From contig NZ_PDOF01000002.1 of NCBI RefSeq assembly GCF_003226345.1, forward strand, positions 310,001 to 374,000: a stretch of 64,000 nt of DNA, read 5' to 3'. Under the pieces are notes generated by a model. That model was not told the origin of the DNA and did no database searches. It saw only the letters and a program-made list of their open reading frames with translations. Positions within the stretch are counted from its first letter, which is position 1. Each line of letters opens with the position of its first letter. Of this stretch, positions 35,371 through 44,022 are shown piece by piece. The stretch is from Alteribacter lacisalsi (lineage in GTDB: Bacteria > Bacillota > Bacilli > Bacillales > Salisediminibacteriaceae). Position numbers and translations under genes: made by a program.

Positions 35371-36804
35371 ATGGGAAATCAAGATATTGTACAGAAACTC
35401 TGGAACTTATGTAACGTGCTTAGAGATGACGGTATTACATATCAGCAATATGTAACCGAGCTTACTTATATTCTATTTCTAAAGATGATGAAAGAACAGG
35501 ATATCGAGAATGACATCATTCCGGAAGGTTACCGGTGGGATGACTTAATTGAAAAAGAAGGGCTCGAACTTAAACAGTTTTACCAGCGCCTCCTTCTTGA
35601 CCTTGGAAACAGCGAAAACGCATGGCTCAACCAAATTTACAGCGACGCTTCCACGAGTATATCAGAACCAAAAAATCTTGAGAAAATCATTAAATCCATC
35701 AGCGAGCTGGATTGGTATAACGCGAAAGAAGAAGGTCTCGGTAACCTTTATGAGGGTTTATTGGAGAAGAACGCCGGTGAGAAGAAATCTGGAGCAGGTC
35801 AGTACTTTACGCCGCGGGTTCTTATCGATGTGATGGTCGAACTCATGGACCCGAAACCAGGTGAGCTATGCAATGACCCAGCTGCGGGAACGTTTGGTTT
35901 TATGATTGCGGCTGACCAATACCTTAAAGAGAAAACGGATAACTACTTTGATTTAGACCCGGAAGTGGCTAAGTTCCAAAAGGAAGAAGCTTTCACCGGG
36001 ATGGAACTCGTCCAGGATACACACCGGCTGGCTCTTATGAACGCTCTACTTCATAATATGGAAGGCCGTCTTGACCATGGAGACTCTCTTTCAGGGAACG
36101 GGAAATGGATTAAGAATCAGGATGTCATCCTAACCAATCCCCCATTTGGTACAAAAAAAGGCGGGGAACGGGCCACTCGTGATGACCTTACATTTGTGAC
36201 ATCCAACAAACAGCTTAACTTCCTTCAGCTTATTTACAATGCACTAAAGGATGATGGGAACGCACGTGCAGCTGTTTTGCTTCCGGATAATGTTCTATTT
36301 GAAAGCGGCATTGGAGCGAAAATTCGAAATGACCTTATGGACAAGTGTAACCTGCATACAATTCTACGTTTACCAACCGGTATTTTCTATGCACAAGGGG
36401 TAAAAACCAACGTGCTTTTCTTTACCAAAGGCGAAAAAGATAAAGAAAACACCAAAGATGTATGGGTGTATGATTTGAGAACGAACATGGAATCGTTTGG
36501 TAAACGCAACGCACTGGTGAAGAAGCACTTTAAAGGTTTTATAGAGGCTTATAAAGCCGATGACCGTACAAAAGTTAACGACGAGCGATGGAATAAATTC
36601 TCCCGAAAAGAAATTGCTGAAAAGGGTGACAGCCTGGATATTGGACTTATTGCGGATGAATCTTTCTCTATTTATGAAAATCTTCCTGGACCGGTAGAGT
36701 CTGCGGAAGAGGCTATTGATAAACTTCAGCAGGCTATGGACCTGTTAAATGAGGTCGTTGATGAGCTTAAAGCTGCCGAGAGTAAAAAGGTGGATAAGAA
36801 ATGA
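35371..36804 (+). CDS. hsdM: Type I DNA adenine methyltransferase M subunit
   Basis: HsdM methylates adenine in the HsdS-specified site using SAM. The N-terminal HsdM_N helical bundle (residues 5-130) is followed by an N6-Mtase domain. It contains GAGQYFTPR, the SAM motif DPAAGTFGF at about 169, and the catalytic NPPFG at about 257. The 477-residue length is typical. TAGGAGGAACTTACC precedes the ATG. Its last four bases overlap hsdS. Base composition resembles hsdR, so hsdR and hsdM probably travelled together before the protease pair came between them. Confidence 0.95.
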   Translation: MGNQDIVQKLWNLCNVLRDDGITYQQYVTELTYILFLKMMKEQDIENDIIPEGYRWDDLIEKEGLELKQFYQRLLLDLGNSENAWLNQIYSDASTSISEPKNLEKIIKSISELDWYNAKEEGLGNLYEGLLEKNAGEKKSGAGQYFTPRVLIDVMVELMDPKPGELCNDPAAGTFGFMIAADQYLKEKTDNYFDLDPEVAKFQKEEAFTGMELVQDTHRLALMNALLHNMEGRLDHGDSLSGNGKWIKNQDVILTNPPFGTKKGGERATRDDLTFVTSNKQLNFLQLIYNALKDDGNARAAVLLPDNVLFESGIGAKIRNDLMDKCNLHTILRLPTGIFYAQGVKTNVLFFTKGEKDKENTKDVWVYDLRTNMESFGKRNALVKKHFKGFIEAYKADDRTKVNDERWNKFSRKEIAEKGDSLDIGLIADESFSIYENLPGPVESAEEAIDKLQQAMDLLNEVVDELKAAESKKVDKK

Positions 36805-38294
36805 GTAGTAAAAAGAATTCTATCGAGGAACAATTAGAAGACGCATTAGTTCCTATTCAGGAGCAACCTTATAAGATTCCGGAAAATTGGGTGTGGGTTA
36901 AATCAGAATATATTGCTAAATGGGGTTCAGGAGGAACCCCATCTAGAAAAAAAGGTGAGTATTATCACGGAGACATACCTTGGCTAAAAACAGGTGAGTT
37001 GAGGGATAACGTAATTTATAATTCTAAAGAAATGATTACTGAAGAAGGATTGAGGAAATCGAGCGCAAAGCTTTTTAAAAAAGGTTCGGTTGCAATTGCT
37101 ATGTATGGTGCCACTATAGGAAGACTTGGAATTCTAGGGATAGACGCTTCCACTAATCAAGCTTGTGCTGTCGGGACACCCCACTCAATGACATATAATA
37201 AGTTTATGTTTTATTATTTTCTTGCTAGAAGAAAATCACTTATAGAATTGGGGAAAGGTGGAGCACAGCCTAATATATCTCAAACAATAATAAAGTCATT
37301 TCCTTATCCCCTTCCTCCCTATAATGAACAAAAACGTATTGCTGACAAAGTGCAGCGGCTTTTAACTAAAGTTGATGAAGCAAAACAGCTTATTGAAGAA
37401 GCGAAGGAATCGTTTAAACTCCGTAAAGAAGGAATACTAAAAAAAGCATTTGAAGGTAAATTTACTAGAAAGTGGAGAAGTGAAAATGGAACAACAAACT
37501 TAGCTGAAAGAGAAGAGTTCTTTAGTCGAATTAAAGAGCAAAGGCTAGATGTAGTACAAACAAAAAGAGAATTAAATGAAGTAAGTGAAATGTATAATAG
37601 GTTCGATTTAAAAAAAGATGTAGATGAAAATGGATGGCTGTTAATGAAAGCTAATATGTTTTGTCACAATGTAAATTGTGGAAAGACCCCCTCTAAAGCA
37701 ATTAGTGATAAAGAAGAGATTCCATTTTTAAAGGTGTATAATATTGTAAACAATAAAATTAACTTTAGTTATAAACAACAATTTATACCAAAGGATGTTC
37801 AAACAAGTAAGCTAAAGTCTTCCGCTCTATACCCTGGAGACGTTATTATGAATATTGTAGGTCCTCCCTTAAAAAAAATAGCAATAATTCCATCAGATTT
37901 TCCAGAGTGGAATATGAATCAAGCAATTGTTAGGTTCCGACCTATAAAACAAGTACTACCGAAATATGTATATTATTGTTTGCAATATGAAAGAACTTTA
38001 GAAAAGGTTATTAACAACACAAGAGGGGTAGTAGGTCAAACTAACATTTCTGTAAGGCAAAGTAGAAATTTAGTGATGCCAATCCCACCAATAGAAGAGC
38101 AAAATGAGCTAGTGAAAGTTTTAGATGAGACTTTAGATAAAGAATTATATATAAAAGAATTATTAGAGCAGGAAAAAACTTTAGATTTATTGAAACAAAC
38201 CATTTTATCTAAAGCATTTTGTGGGAGGCTCGGTACCAGAGACCCTAACGAAGAAAGTGTTTTTGAATTAATAAAAAGAAATATCAATAGCTGA
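36801..38294 (+). CDS. hsdS: Type I specificity subunit
   Basis: HsdS dictates the bipartite recognition site. Two target-recognition domains are visible. The first runs at residues 25-190, with GSGGTPSRKK, IPWLKTGELRD and PLPPYNEQKRI. The second runs at about 275-450, with CGKTPSKA, IPFLKVYNI and MPIPPIEEQNELV. Each is followed by a helical spacer (VDEAKQLIEEAKESF and LDETLDKELYIKELLEQ). The gene overlaps hsdM by four bases. It is markedly more AT-rich than hsdM, as expected for a gene that exchanges recognition domains. Confidence 0.93.
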   Translation: MSSKKNSIEEQLEDALVPIQEQPYKIPENWVWVKSEYIAKWGSGGTPSRKKGEYYHGDIPWLKTGELRDNVIYNSKEMITEEGLRKSSAKLFKKGSVAIAMYGATIGRLGILGIDASTNQACAVGTPHSMTYNKFMFYYFLARRKSLIELGKGGAQPNISQTIIKSFPYPLPPYNEQKRIADKVQRLLTKVDEAKQLIEEAKESFKLRKEGILKKAFEGKFTRKWRSENGTTNLAEREEFFSRIKEQRLDVVQTKRELNEVSEMYNRFDLKKDVDENGWLLMKANMFCHNVNCGKTPSKAISDKEEIPFLKVYNIVNNKINFSYKQQFIPKDVQTSKLKSSALYPGDVIMNIVGPPLKKIAIIPSDFPEWNMNQAIVRFRPIKQVLPKYVYYCLQYERTLEKVINNTRGVVGQTNISVRQSRNLVMPIPPIEEQNELVKVLDETLDKELYIKELLEQEKTLDLLKQTILSKAFCGRLGTRDPNEESVFELIKRNINS

Positions 38295-38760
38295 GGGCCT
38301 CCTCCAAAAGGCTTATTTTCAAGGTTTTGTATAATTTATCTTTTGGCAAACCCACCACACCCCATCATATTTTGTCTGCGACACAACGTCCACACATGTG
38401 GAGGCTGTTGCCAGAATTGAATTAGTTTAAGAGAATGAGCCTGTCCTTTGTTGGGTGAGGCTCTTCTCATAACATAAGGACTTGGTATTGAGACTTTAGT
38501 TAAAAACCCAAAAAAAAGGGATGCCTGTTATTTCATCCAGATAACGATGTCATTGAAATCAGGCATTCGGTCGTTTTTCTTTCCATAAAGGTCCACTCCA
38601 ATGAATCAGTTTTAATTGATTTTGATTCTAACCAGGAGTGGTCCTTTTTATGCTTTTTTTCAATCAATTGAGCAATTCCCCCAGTTTGGGCTGGGTGGCA
38701 AGCTTCGAAAATGAGCTTCGGGCAATAAGTTAATGGTGTATAGGTTGAAGGTGGTGAGTA
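38295..38760. other. Gene-free junction between defence island and core genes
   Basis: No credible gene is present. The minus strand carries a hairpin-like pair, ATGCCTGATTTC against GAAATAACAGGCAT (about 38521-38570), followed by eight T on that strand. A short frame upstream of it looks like decayed coding sequence. I could not find a copy of the junction block seen at 21253, 27022 and 41541, so the right end of the island is not defined by it. Confidence 0.4.
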
Positions 38761-38761
38761 G

Positions 38762-39238
38762 ATGGGTAGGCGAATCAATTATAATGAACGTGATGTCGAG
38801 TCGTTAGCCAGGCTTATGCTTGCGGAGGCGATTGGTGAAGGGGCTGTCGGAATGCAGATGGTTGGGACGGTTACAGCCAATCGGGTGGAGGCGGACTGTG
38901 GTCCTGACTTTGAGAATTTACGCACGATCAATCATGCGATTTATCAGGTTATTCCTGGCACCGACATTCCACATTTCGAGCCCGTCTTAAATGGATCTTT
39001 GTATACTCAGCGGCCTGACGATTCCGACCTCGAGAGGGCAAGAGATATTCTTGAAGGTTACAGGGAGCCGCGGTCGAGAATGAGCCTGTGGTTTTTTAAC
39101 CCGAGTCCTGACAGATCATTCCGGGAGGAGTGCACTCCTACGATGCCAAGATCCCCGATGACGCAGTTCGAGTTTGCACATAAAAATCATTGTTTCTATG
39201 TCGGTGTCCCGGGCTATTGTCCGGAGTTTTACGGCTAA
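38762..39238 (+). CDS. cwlJ: CwlJ spore cortex-lytic hydrolase
   Basis: CwlJ degrades cortex peptidoglycan during germination and sits in the spore coat. The protein is a SleB/CwlJ-type Hydrolase_2 domain: DVESLARLMLAEAIGEG with the catalytic Glu, then TVTANRVEADCGPDF, and the end HKNHCFYVGVPG. It lacks signal peptide and binding repeat, as CwlJ does. GGTGGTGAGTAG precedes the ATG. gerQ follows 25 bases later, the same pair as in Bacillus, where GerQ is required for CwlJ localisation. Confidence 0.93.
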   Translation: MGRRINYNERDVESLARLMLAEAIGEGAVGMQMVGTVTANRVEADCGPDFENLRTINHAIYQVIPGTDIPHFEPVLNGSLYTQRPDDSDLERARDILEGYREPRSRMSLWFFNPSPDRSFREECTPTMPRSPMTQFEFAHKNHCFYVGVPGYCPEFYG

Positions 39239-39263
39239 AATAAAGAATTGGAGAGGATTAACA

Positions 39264-39761
39264 GTGACCTTTGGGAACTCTGGTTATCCAATGAATCATT
39301 ATGCGGGTTATTCCGCTAACAGACAGCAGGGGCAGAACGGACAGCAGCAGATGCCGCAGCCACAGCAGCAACAACAGCTGCAACAGCTGCAGCAGCAAAA
39401 TGGCTTCCCGCCTTCAGGGCCGGCATTTGCTACCCCGGTGGTTCCAGCGGGAACCTGGCAGCAATTTCCGGGCGGTGTGAGGGAAGAATCCTTTATCGAG
39501 AACATCCTTCGGTACAACAAAGGTAAGGTCGGGACCTTCTATTTTACGTACCGGGGGAACACCAGCTGGAATGCGATGGTGTACACGGGGCGAGTGCAAA
39601 CGGCAGGCCGAGACCATATCATCATCAGTGACCCGGCCACCGGTAAACGGTACCTGCTTCTGATGTCCAATCTTGACTGGGTGGAATTCGACGAACCACT
39701 CAACTACCCTGACTTTGGAATCAGTGAGGAAATTCAGGAATCGATGCTGCAAACGGATTGA
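39264..39761 (+). CDS. gerQ: GerQ spore coat protein
   Basis: GerQ is a coat protein crosslinked by transglutaminase and needed to hold CwlJ. The protein has a Gln/Pro-rich N-terminal half with runs of Q. A conserved C-terminal domain follows (ESFIENILRYNKGKVGTFY, then GRDHIIISDPATGKRYLL). A GTG at 39264, six bases after GGAGAGGA, is the best start and gives about 165 residues. It is co-transcribed with cwlJ and ends at a terminator, giving a strong marker for an endospore former and for core chromosome here. Confidence 0.92.
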   Translation: MTFGNSGYPMNHYAGYSANRQQGQNGQQQMPQPQQQQQLQQLQQQNGFPPSGPAFATPVVPAGTWQQFPGGVREESFIENILRYNKGKVGTFYFTYRGNTSWNAMVYTGRVQTAGRDHIIISDPATGKRYLLLMSNLDWVEFDEPLNYPDFGISEEIQESMLQTD

Positions 39762-39775
39762 TGATAAGAACGCTG

Positions 39776-39814
39776 AAAACCCGCTAATCCATCTAGGGAT
39801 TTTGCGGGTTTTTT
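39776..39814 (+). terminator. Terminator of cwlJ-gerQ
   Basis: AACCCGC pairs with GCGGGTT, with an inner AATCC/GGATT extension, and is followed by TTTTTTGG. Confidence 0.85.
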
Positions 39815-39925
39815 GGTGTTCCACTCATCAGCAAAGCTTTTGGATGATCCGCTCCACTTAGTGGTATTTTGTCAGGTTGGATTTTAAGTTTTAAAATGAA
39901 TAATTTAAAAAAGCAGACTGGAACG

Positions 39926-40252
39926 TTACCGGTTTTTAAAATCCGATGAAATGCCTTTCCCACCCCTGGTTTTAAGGGTGCTTATTCTCTCCATACCAGT
40001 AATGATTTGTTTTGCACGTTTTATTAATGTTTGTGTAGATTCAAGAGTCAGGGAGGCCTGGTGGGCATTTTCATCACTCCACACTTCATAAACATAAACA
40101 GCGTTTGGTTCGCTCTCAGAAATATTTACGAGATAGATCTCGCACTCATCGAGATTTTTCATTGATTCTGCCGCTTCCAGCAAAATTTCCACCATTGTGT
40201 CACGTTCGCCTTCCTGTATCATAAACTTTCCAAACAAACTGAATCTGCTCAT
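39926..40252 (-). CDS. ABM-family quinol monooxygenase-like protein
   Basis: The 108-residue protein fits the dimeric alpha-beta barrel antibiotic biosynthesis monooxygenase family: SLFGKFMIQEGERD, LEAAESM, CEIYLVNIS and the VYVYEVWSDENAHQASL block. Such proteins oxidise small aromatics or act as stress-related monooxygenases; the substrate is unknown. AAGGAGGACAAT sets the start at 40252, not the upstream in-frame ATG. It is a single minus-strand gene with no operon partners. Confidence 0.85.
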   Translation of the reverse strand: MSRFSLFGKFMIQEGERDTMVEILLEAAESMKNLDECEIYLVNISESEPNAVYVYEVWSDENAHQASLTLESTQTLIKRAKQIITGMERISTLKTRGGKGISSDFKNR

Positions 40253-40473
40253 ATTGTCCTCCTTCATTTTGTCACCTGTTAATGATTTCTACATCCGAAC
40301 TCGATTTTCTTTTTAATTCCATAAATAAAAACTAAAAAAAAGCATCTTCACGGATGATGCGAAGCGCGGATTCAGACCGCCAGCTGATTTACCATAAGTC
40401 CGCAGGTGCATTTGACGGATCAGCATACGATTATGATAGACTAGCCTTAAATCAAAATGTCGGGGGTAGAGAA

Positions 40474-40620
40474 ATGAAAATATTCATCACACTGCTGATC
40501 GTTGCTTCACTTATTTCGCTCGCCGTTGGAGTGAAAAAGAAACATCGTAACATGACAATCATCTCCGGGGCAGCAAGCGTTGGCTTTCTTGTATTGTATA
40601 TGGTTTTATTTCAGCTTTAA
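40474..40620 (+). CDS. Small two-helix membrane protein, 48 aa
   Basis: An ATG at 40474 after GGGGGTAGAGAA gives MKIFITLLIVASLISLAVGV, then a basic KKKHRN loop, then a second hydrophobic helix. The open frame extends upstream to 40354, but that part looks non-coding. The function is unknown. Confidence 0.55.
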   Translation: MKIFITLLIVASLISLAVGVKKKHRNMTIISGAASVGFLVLYMVLFQL

Positions 40621-40773
40621 CATAGACCTGGAAAACGTGTGAAGACATCATTGCCGTTTGTGTAATGGTGTTTTTTGATGTAGAAAAGATCCTGCAAATT
40701 GATAAGCGGTTGTAAGCTCCTTATCATGTAAAATAGAGGCATTGAACCATAAAAACTCAGGGAGTGCTCAAAC

Positions 40774-41415
40774 ATGAACAACGAAGTCATCTTACACGAA
40801 GCATTTAATAACGATACACTGTACAACACACTCAAATGGCGCTGCGAGCCGAAGCGGTGGTCAATTGACACTGCCGCTTCACAGCTTGTCATGTACACAG
40901 ATCAGGAAACGGATTACTGGCAGCGGACGCACTACGGATTTCAAAACGATAACGGACATTTTCTTTACACGGAAACAGCAAAGAACTTCCGCATGACAAC
41001 GCGTGTACACGCTGAGCCGCAGACAAAATACGATCAGGCCGGCCTGATGATTCGCTTTTCCGAGGATGTGTGGTTGAAAACGTCCATGGAGTACATACCG
41101 GGCGGGCGCAGTAAGCTGGGGGCTGTGGTGACAAACGGAGGCTACTCAGACTGGTCCACTCAGTTTGTCAATACCGAGGAGTGCCTCGAGCTGTTTTACC
41201 GGATATCCCGGATCGGACAGAACGTATATGTGGACTTCTCTTCGGACGGTTCGACCTGGAACCAGATCCGCATCGCCCATCTGGAGATTCCCGACGAGGA
41301 GTCAATTATGGCTGGCGTGTACGCGTGCAGCCCCCAGGGCGAAAACCAGGCAGTGCGCTTTGATTATTTAACTATTGAAGAGTTGTCAGGAGATCCGGAG
41401 GAAGTTTATCTGTAG
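40774..41415 (+). CDS. DUF1349 family protein
   Basis: The 213-residue protein resembles DUF1349, a concanavalin-like jelly roll related to yeast REE1. Blocks include LKWRCEPKRWSID, TDYWQRTHYGF, DQAGLMIRFSEDVWLKTSMEYI, SDGSTWNQIRIAHL and the terminal FDYLTIEE. It probably binds a carbohydrate or glycan-like ligand; no catalytic role is known to me. GGGAGTGCTCAAAC precedes the ATG. It is the last gene before the stem-loop gene array and is followed by a terminator. Confidence 0.8.
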   Translation: MNNEVILHEAFNNDTLYNTLKWRCEPKRWSIDTAASQLVMYTDQETDYWQRTHYGFQNDNGHFLYTETAKNFRMTTRVHAEPQTKYDQAGLMIRFSEDVWLKTSMEYIPGGRSKLGAVVTNGGYSDWSTQFVNTEECLELFYRISRIGQNVYVDFSSDGSTWNQIRIAHLEIPDEESIMAGVYACSPQGENQAVRFDYLTIEELSGDPEEVYL

Positions 41416-41448
41416 GTGGAGTATTACCGTGGGGAAAAAGTCTTCGCA

Positions 41449-41476
41449 TCTTTGTGAAGGCTTTTTTTCATACAAT
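41449..41476 (+). terminator. Terminator after the DUF1349 gene
   Basis: AGTCTTCGCA pairs with TGTGAAGGCT (G-U pairs) and runs into seven T. Confidence 0.75.
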
Positions 41477-41540
41477 AAATTATTTATTCTGGTTATTTTG
41501 ATATGATTTGCTTGTCTAGTACTAATGTACGAATGACATA

Positions 41541-41618
41541 TGGATATTTATGTTAAAATAAACAGAAGAGATATACATACTGTGAAGGAATGTACTTAAA
41601 CAAAAGGGGAGGTTTGTT
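41541..41618 (+). promoter_or_regulatory. Conserved junction sequence, copy 3, with hairpin
   Basis: TGGATATTTATGTTAAAATA at 41541-41560 is identical over 20 bases to copy 2 (27024). GAATGTACTTAAAC ends about 40 bases downstream. The hairpin AACAAA (41599-41604) / TTTGTT (41613-41618) has the loop AGGGGAGG, which is also the ribosome site of the next gene. Pairing could therefore affect translation. It opens the array of single genes. Confidence 0.6.
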
Positions 41619-41622
41619 GAAT

Positions 41623-42042
41623 ATGGAAATAGCTTTAAAAGACAATGAAATATTATTTATTCGACAATTTGAAGAAAAAGACTTTGGTAAAATCCAAGCT
41701 TTAAACAAAGAAGAAGGCTGGACTAATTTAGCCGAAAATCATTTAAATACCAAAGAAGCATGGGAAAATTCCAATGTATCCTATGTAGTGGAAACAGAGG
41801 AGCTAGGTATAGTTGGCTATGTAAGAGGATTAACTGATACTCGTGTTAGCCTATTTATTTGTGAATTGCTTATTGAGAAAAATTATAGAGGGTTAGGATT
41901 AGGGAAAAAAATTATTCACTATTTACATAATAAATATCCAACCACAAGGATTGAATTACTTGCTAATAGTTCATCCCGTTCATTTTATGAAGGGTTTGGT
42001 TTTCGTACTTTTTATGGATTTAGAAAAACAAGTCAAGAATAA
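41623..42042 (+). CDS. GNAT family N-acetyltransferase
   Basis: The 139-residue protein shows LFICELLIEKNYRGLGLGKKIIHYL, with the RGLGLG acetyl-CoA loop. The C-terminal SSSRSFYEGFGF motif is also typical. The acceptor is unknown. The ATG at 41623 is nine bases after GGGGAGG; a TTG at 41617 is possible. It is the first cassette-like gene behind junction copy 3. Confidence 0.88.
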   Translation: MEIALKDNEILFIRQFEEKDFGKIQALNKEEGWTNLAENHLNTKEAWENSNVSYVVETEELGIVGYVRGLTDTRVSLFICELLIEKNYRGLGLGKKIIHYLHNKYPTTRIELLANSSSRSFYEGFGFRTFYGFRKTSQE

Positions 42043-42056
42043 CCTTTTCTTCTTGT

Positions 42057-42123
42057 GCTAAGGGGTAACGATAGCTGAAGAAGCTGAGTTTGTTCCTGTT
42101 CAACAAACGGGGAGTTTAGTGAA
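42057..42123 (+). repeat. Stem-loop repeat between cassettes
   Basis: CTAAGGGGTAACGATAGCTG and TTCAACAAACGGGGAG then TTTAGTGAA. The second part folds as TTCAACAAAC against GTTTAGTGAA with a bulge. It aligns base for base with the repeat at 42730-42796. Confidence 0.7.
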
Positions 42124-42188
42124 TACCGAATTATACTCTGTTACACCAAAAAACGAACATACATTCTATTTAGTGAAGGGGAGATATT

Positions 42189-42713
42189 ATGAGAAAGTTA
42201 GTATTGTTTATTGCAATGAGTTTGGACGGATACATAGCAACAAAAGATGAGTCTTTAGATTGGCTATTTAATTCCGAAGGCGAAGGGGATAATGGTTATT
42301 TAGAGTTTTATGATACTGTTGATACAGTTTTAATAGGCAAAAAAACGTATGATTGGATAATGAAACACGAAACTGGAGATTTCCCGTATAACAACAAGGA
42401 TTGCTATGTTTTTACAAGGTCTCTTATTGAGGATACCGAAGATGTAAGCTTTATAAATGAAGATATAGTTAGTTTTACAAACCAACTTAAAAACCAAAAA
42501 GGAAAAAACATTTGGATTGTGGGTGGGGGAGAATTGCTACAATCTTTTGTAGAAGAAAAATTAGTTGATGAAATTATTCTAACAGTTGCCCCGACTGTCA
42601 TCGGAAACGGAATTCCTTTATTTAAAGAAGGAGATTATCAACTAGACCTATCATTAAAGGGTACTAGAAACTTCAATCAGTTTGTAGAACTACATTATAC
42701 GGTTAAAAAATAA
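42189..42713 (+). CDS. Dihydrofolate reductase / RibD C-domain family protein
   Basis: The 174-residue protein has KLVLFIAMSLDGYIA, LDWLF, VLIGKKTYDWI and IWIVGGGELLQSF, then APTVIGNGIPLF. This matches the YwjB/YyaP group of DHFR-fold reductases. NADPH-dependent reduction of a pteridine- or pyrimidine-like substrate is expected; no real substrate is established. AAGGGGAGATATT precedes the ATG. Confidence 0.88.
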   Translation: MRKLVLFIAMSLDGYIATKDESLDWLFNSEGEGDNGYLEFYDTVDTVLIGKKTYDWIMKHETGDFPYNNKDCYVFTRSLIEDTEDVSFINEDIVSFTNQLKNQKGKNIWIVGGGELLQSFVEEKLVDEIILTVAPTVIGNGIPLFKEGDYQLDLSLKGTRNFNQFVELHYTVKK

Positions 42714-42729
42714 AGCTACGCTCGTTTCA

Positions 42730-42796
42730 CTAATGGGGAGCGATAGCTGAATAAGCTGCCGCTGCTCATATTCAACAAACGGGGAGTTTAGTTGAA
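42730..42796 (+). repeat. Stem-loop repeat between cassettes
   Basis: CTAATGGGGAGCGATAGCTG, then TTCAACAAAC / GTTTAGTTGAA, which pair with a single bulged A around GGGGA (42771-42796). This is a close copy of 42057-42123. Confidence 0.75.
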
Positions 42797-42914
42797 GAAG
42801 AATTAAATGGAAGTTGAATAATTATATTATTATAAAAACAGATTAATTTAAAGGAACAATTTCATTATTCTTAAAGGAAGACTATTAAAGTAAAAGAATA
42901 GGAGGATGAATGAA

Positions 42915-43085
42915 ATGGCTAGAGAATGTTATGAGTGCGGGAACACAAACGAGGAAGAGATTGAGTATAAGACGGTTACTACTGACGAAGGTGACGGGAA
43001 CGAAAAAAAGATGAAACTTTGGTTATGCATAGATAACGATGATTGTGAAATGAGAGTGTATAACAAGTATTACGCTAATAAGTAA
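42915..43085 (+). CDS. Small zinc-ribbon-like protein, 56 aa
   Basis: GGAGGATGAATGAA precedes the ATG at 42915. The 56-residue product has CYECG near the start and LCIDNDDCEMRVY near the end, four cysteines in a zinc-ribbon spacing. The middle is acidic. The family is not recognised. It lies between two stem-loop repeats, as the other cassette genes do. Confidence 0.65.
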   Translation: MARECYECGNTNEEEIEYKTVTTDEGDGNEKKMKLWLCIDNDDCEMRVYNKYYANK

Positions 43086-43178
43086 AGATGAACAATTCGA
43101 GCAAGGCCACAGTGGAAGAAGGTAATTTGATTCCAACTACCGAATTAATAATTCTAGATAAAGAAAAAGGGGTACTGA

Positions 43179-43454
43179 ATGGATATTTCGTATGATGATA
43201 AACATCATCTGCATTTAGGTTATTATGAAGATAACTGTGATTATGAGGCGATAGCTTTTAAAAGACAATTAGAAGATGTATGGGATATATTCTTTGATTT
43301 TCAAGGGTATGGGTTTAAAAATATTACCCCTAAAGATGAATTAACATTAGATCTATTTGGAACAAGAATATTTTCTATCGACAATAAAGAGATTGATTAT
43401 AATACTGGAGTACAACGGTTGGAACAATGGTTATCATTAAATAATATGATTTAA
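43179..43454 (+). CDS. Hypothetical protein, 91 aa
   Basis: AAGGGGTACTGA precedes the ATG. The product begins MDISYDDKHHLHLGYYED and is acidic with an aromatic-rich middle. It ends QRLEQWLSLNNMI. It could be an immunity-like or Imm-type small protein by composition, but no family is recognised. It is a single gene in the array. Confidence 0.6.
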   Translation: MDISYDDKHHLHLGYYEDNCDYEAIAFKRQLEDVWDIFFDFQGYGFKNITPKDELTLDLFGTRIFSIDNKEIDYNTGVQRLEQWLSLNNMI

Positions 43455-43486
43455 ATTATAACGATCGCTTTGTCTTTCATTTCTTA

Positions 43487-43513
43487 TTCGTCTAACGGCA
43501 CAGATTAGTTGAA
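43487..43513 (+). repeat. Stem-loop repeat between cassettes
   Basis: TTCGTCTAACGGCACAG then ATTAGTTGAA. The arms TTCGTCTAA and TTAGTTGAA pair with two mismatches around an ACGGCACAGA-like loop. Confidence 0.6.
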
Positions 43514-43549
43514 GAAGGAACATTGAAATATAGAGGAGCGACTTAATAG

Positions 43550-43894
43550 ATGCATTGCTTTTGCGAGCAAAAAGAAACATACGAGTTAAAAATTGAAGGT
43601 GATGTCGGAGCTGACTTTGTATGGTGCAATCAATGCGGTTGTAACCTTGATTTAGAAGTCTTTCCCATTTCAAATGAATTAAAAAGCGAATTGATGAAAT
43701 GGGGAACTCAGTACGGAGAATGGATTGACTGGGATATAGATAAATTAATTTTCAATGGTATTGCAATGGAAGAAGAACATAATAAACAAGGTGCTAAATT
43801 ATCAGAGAAAGTAAAGAATGAACTTAAAAAGAAATATAAAATAAAATTTTTCCCTTCATCAATGGCAAGAAGTTATGCAAACAAAAAGTATTGA
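43550..43894 (+). CDS. Hypothetical cysteine-rich protein, 114 aa
   Basis: GAGGAGCGACTTAATAG precedes the ATG. The protein begins MHCFCEQKET and has CNQCGC at about residue 27, giving five cysteines in the first 33 residues that could bind a metal. A helical, basic C-terminal half follows (EKVKNELKKKYKIKF). I do not know the family. It is a single gene flanked by stem-loop repeats. Confidence 0.6.
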   Translation: MHCFCEQKETYELKIEGDVGADFVWCNQCGCNLDLEVFPISNELKSELMKWGTQYGEWIDWDIDKLIFNGIAMEEEHNKQGAKLSEKVKNELKKKYKIKFFPSSMARSYANKKY

Positions 43895-43900
43895 CGTTTG

Positions 43901-43927
43901 TTAAATTAACGGGTGCATTAGGTGAAG
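43901..43927 (+). repeat. Stem-loop repeat, weak copy
   Basis: TTAAATTAACGGGTGCATTA then GGTGAAG. It shares TTAACGGG and TTAGGTGAAG with the family, but the stem is short. Confidence 0.45.
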
Positions 43928-44022
43928 ATCGAATGGATGGTTATTATTGCTTTAAATAAAGATTGTTCAAAACACAAGTAAAATAAACCTATTATAATTA
44001 GGTCTTTCAAGAGGTGAATTAA

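Noticed and set aside
39340-39420. CAG-rich repeats in gerQ as a microsatellite of interest
   Set aside because: The Gln-rich N-terminus is a normal feature of GerQ.
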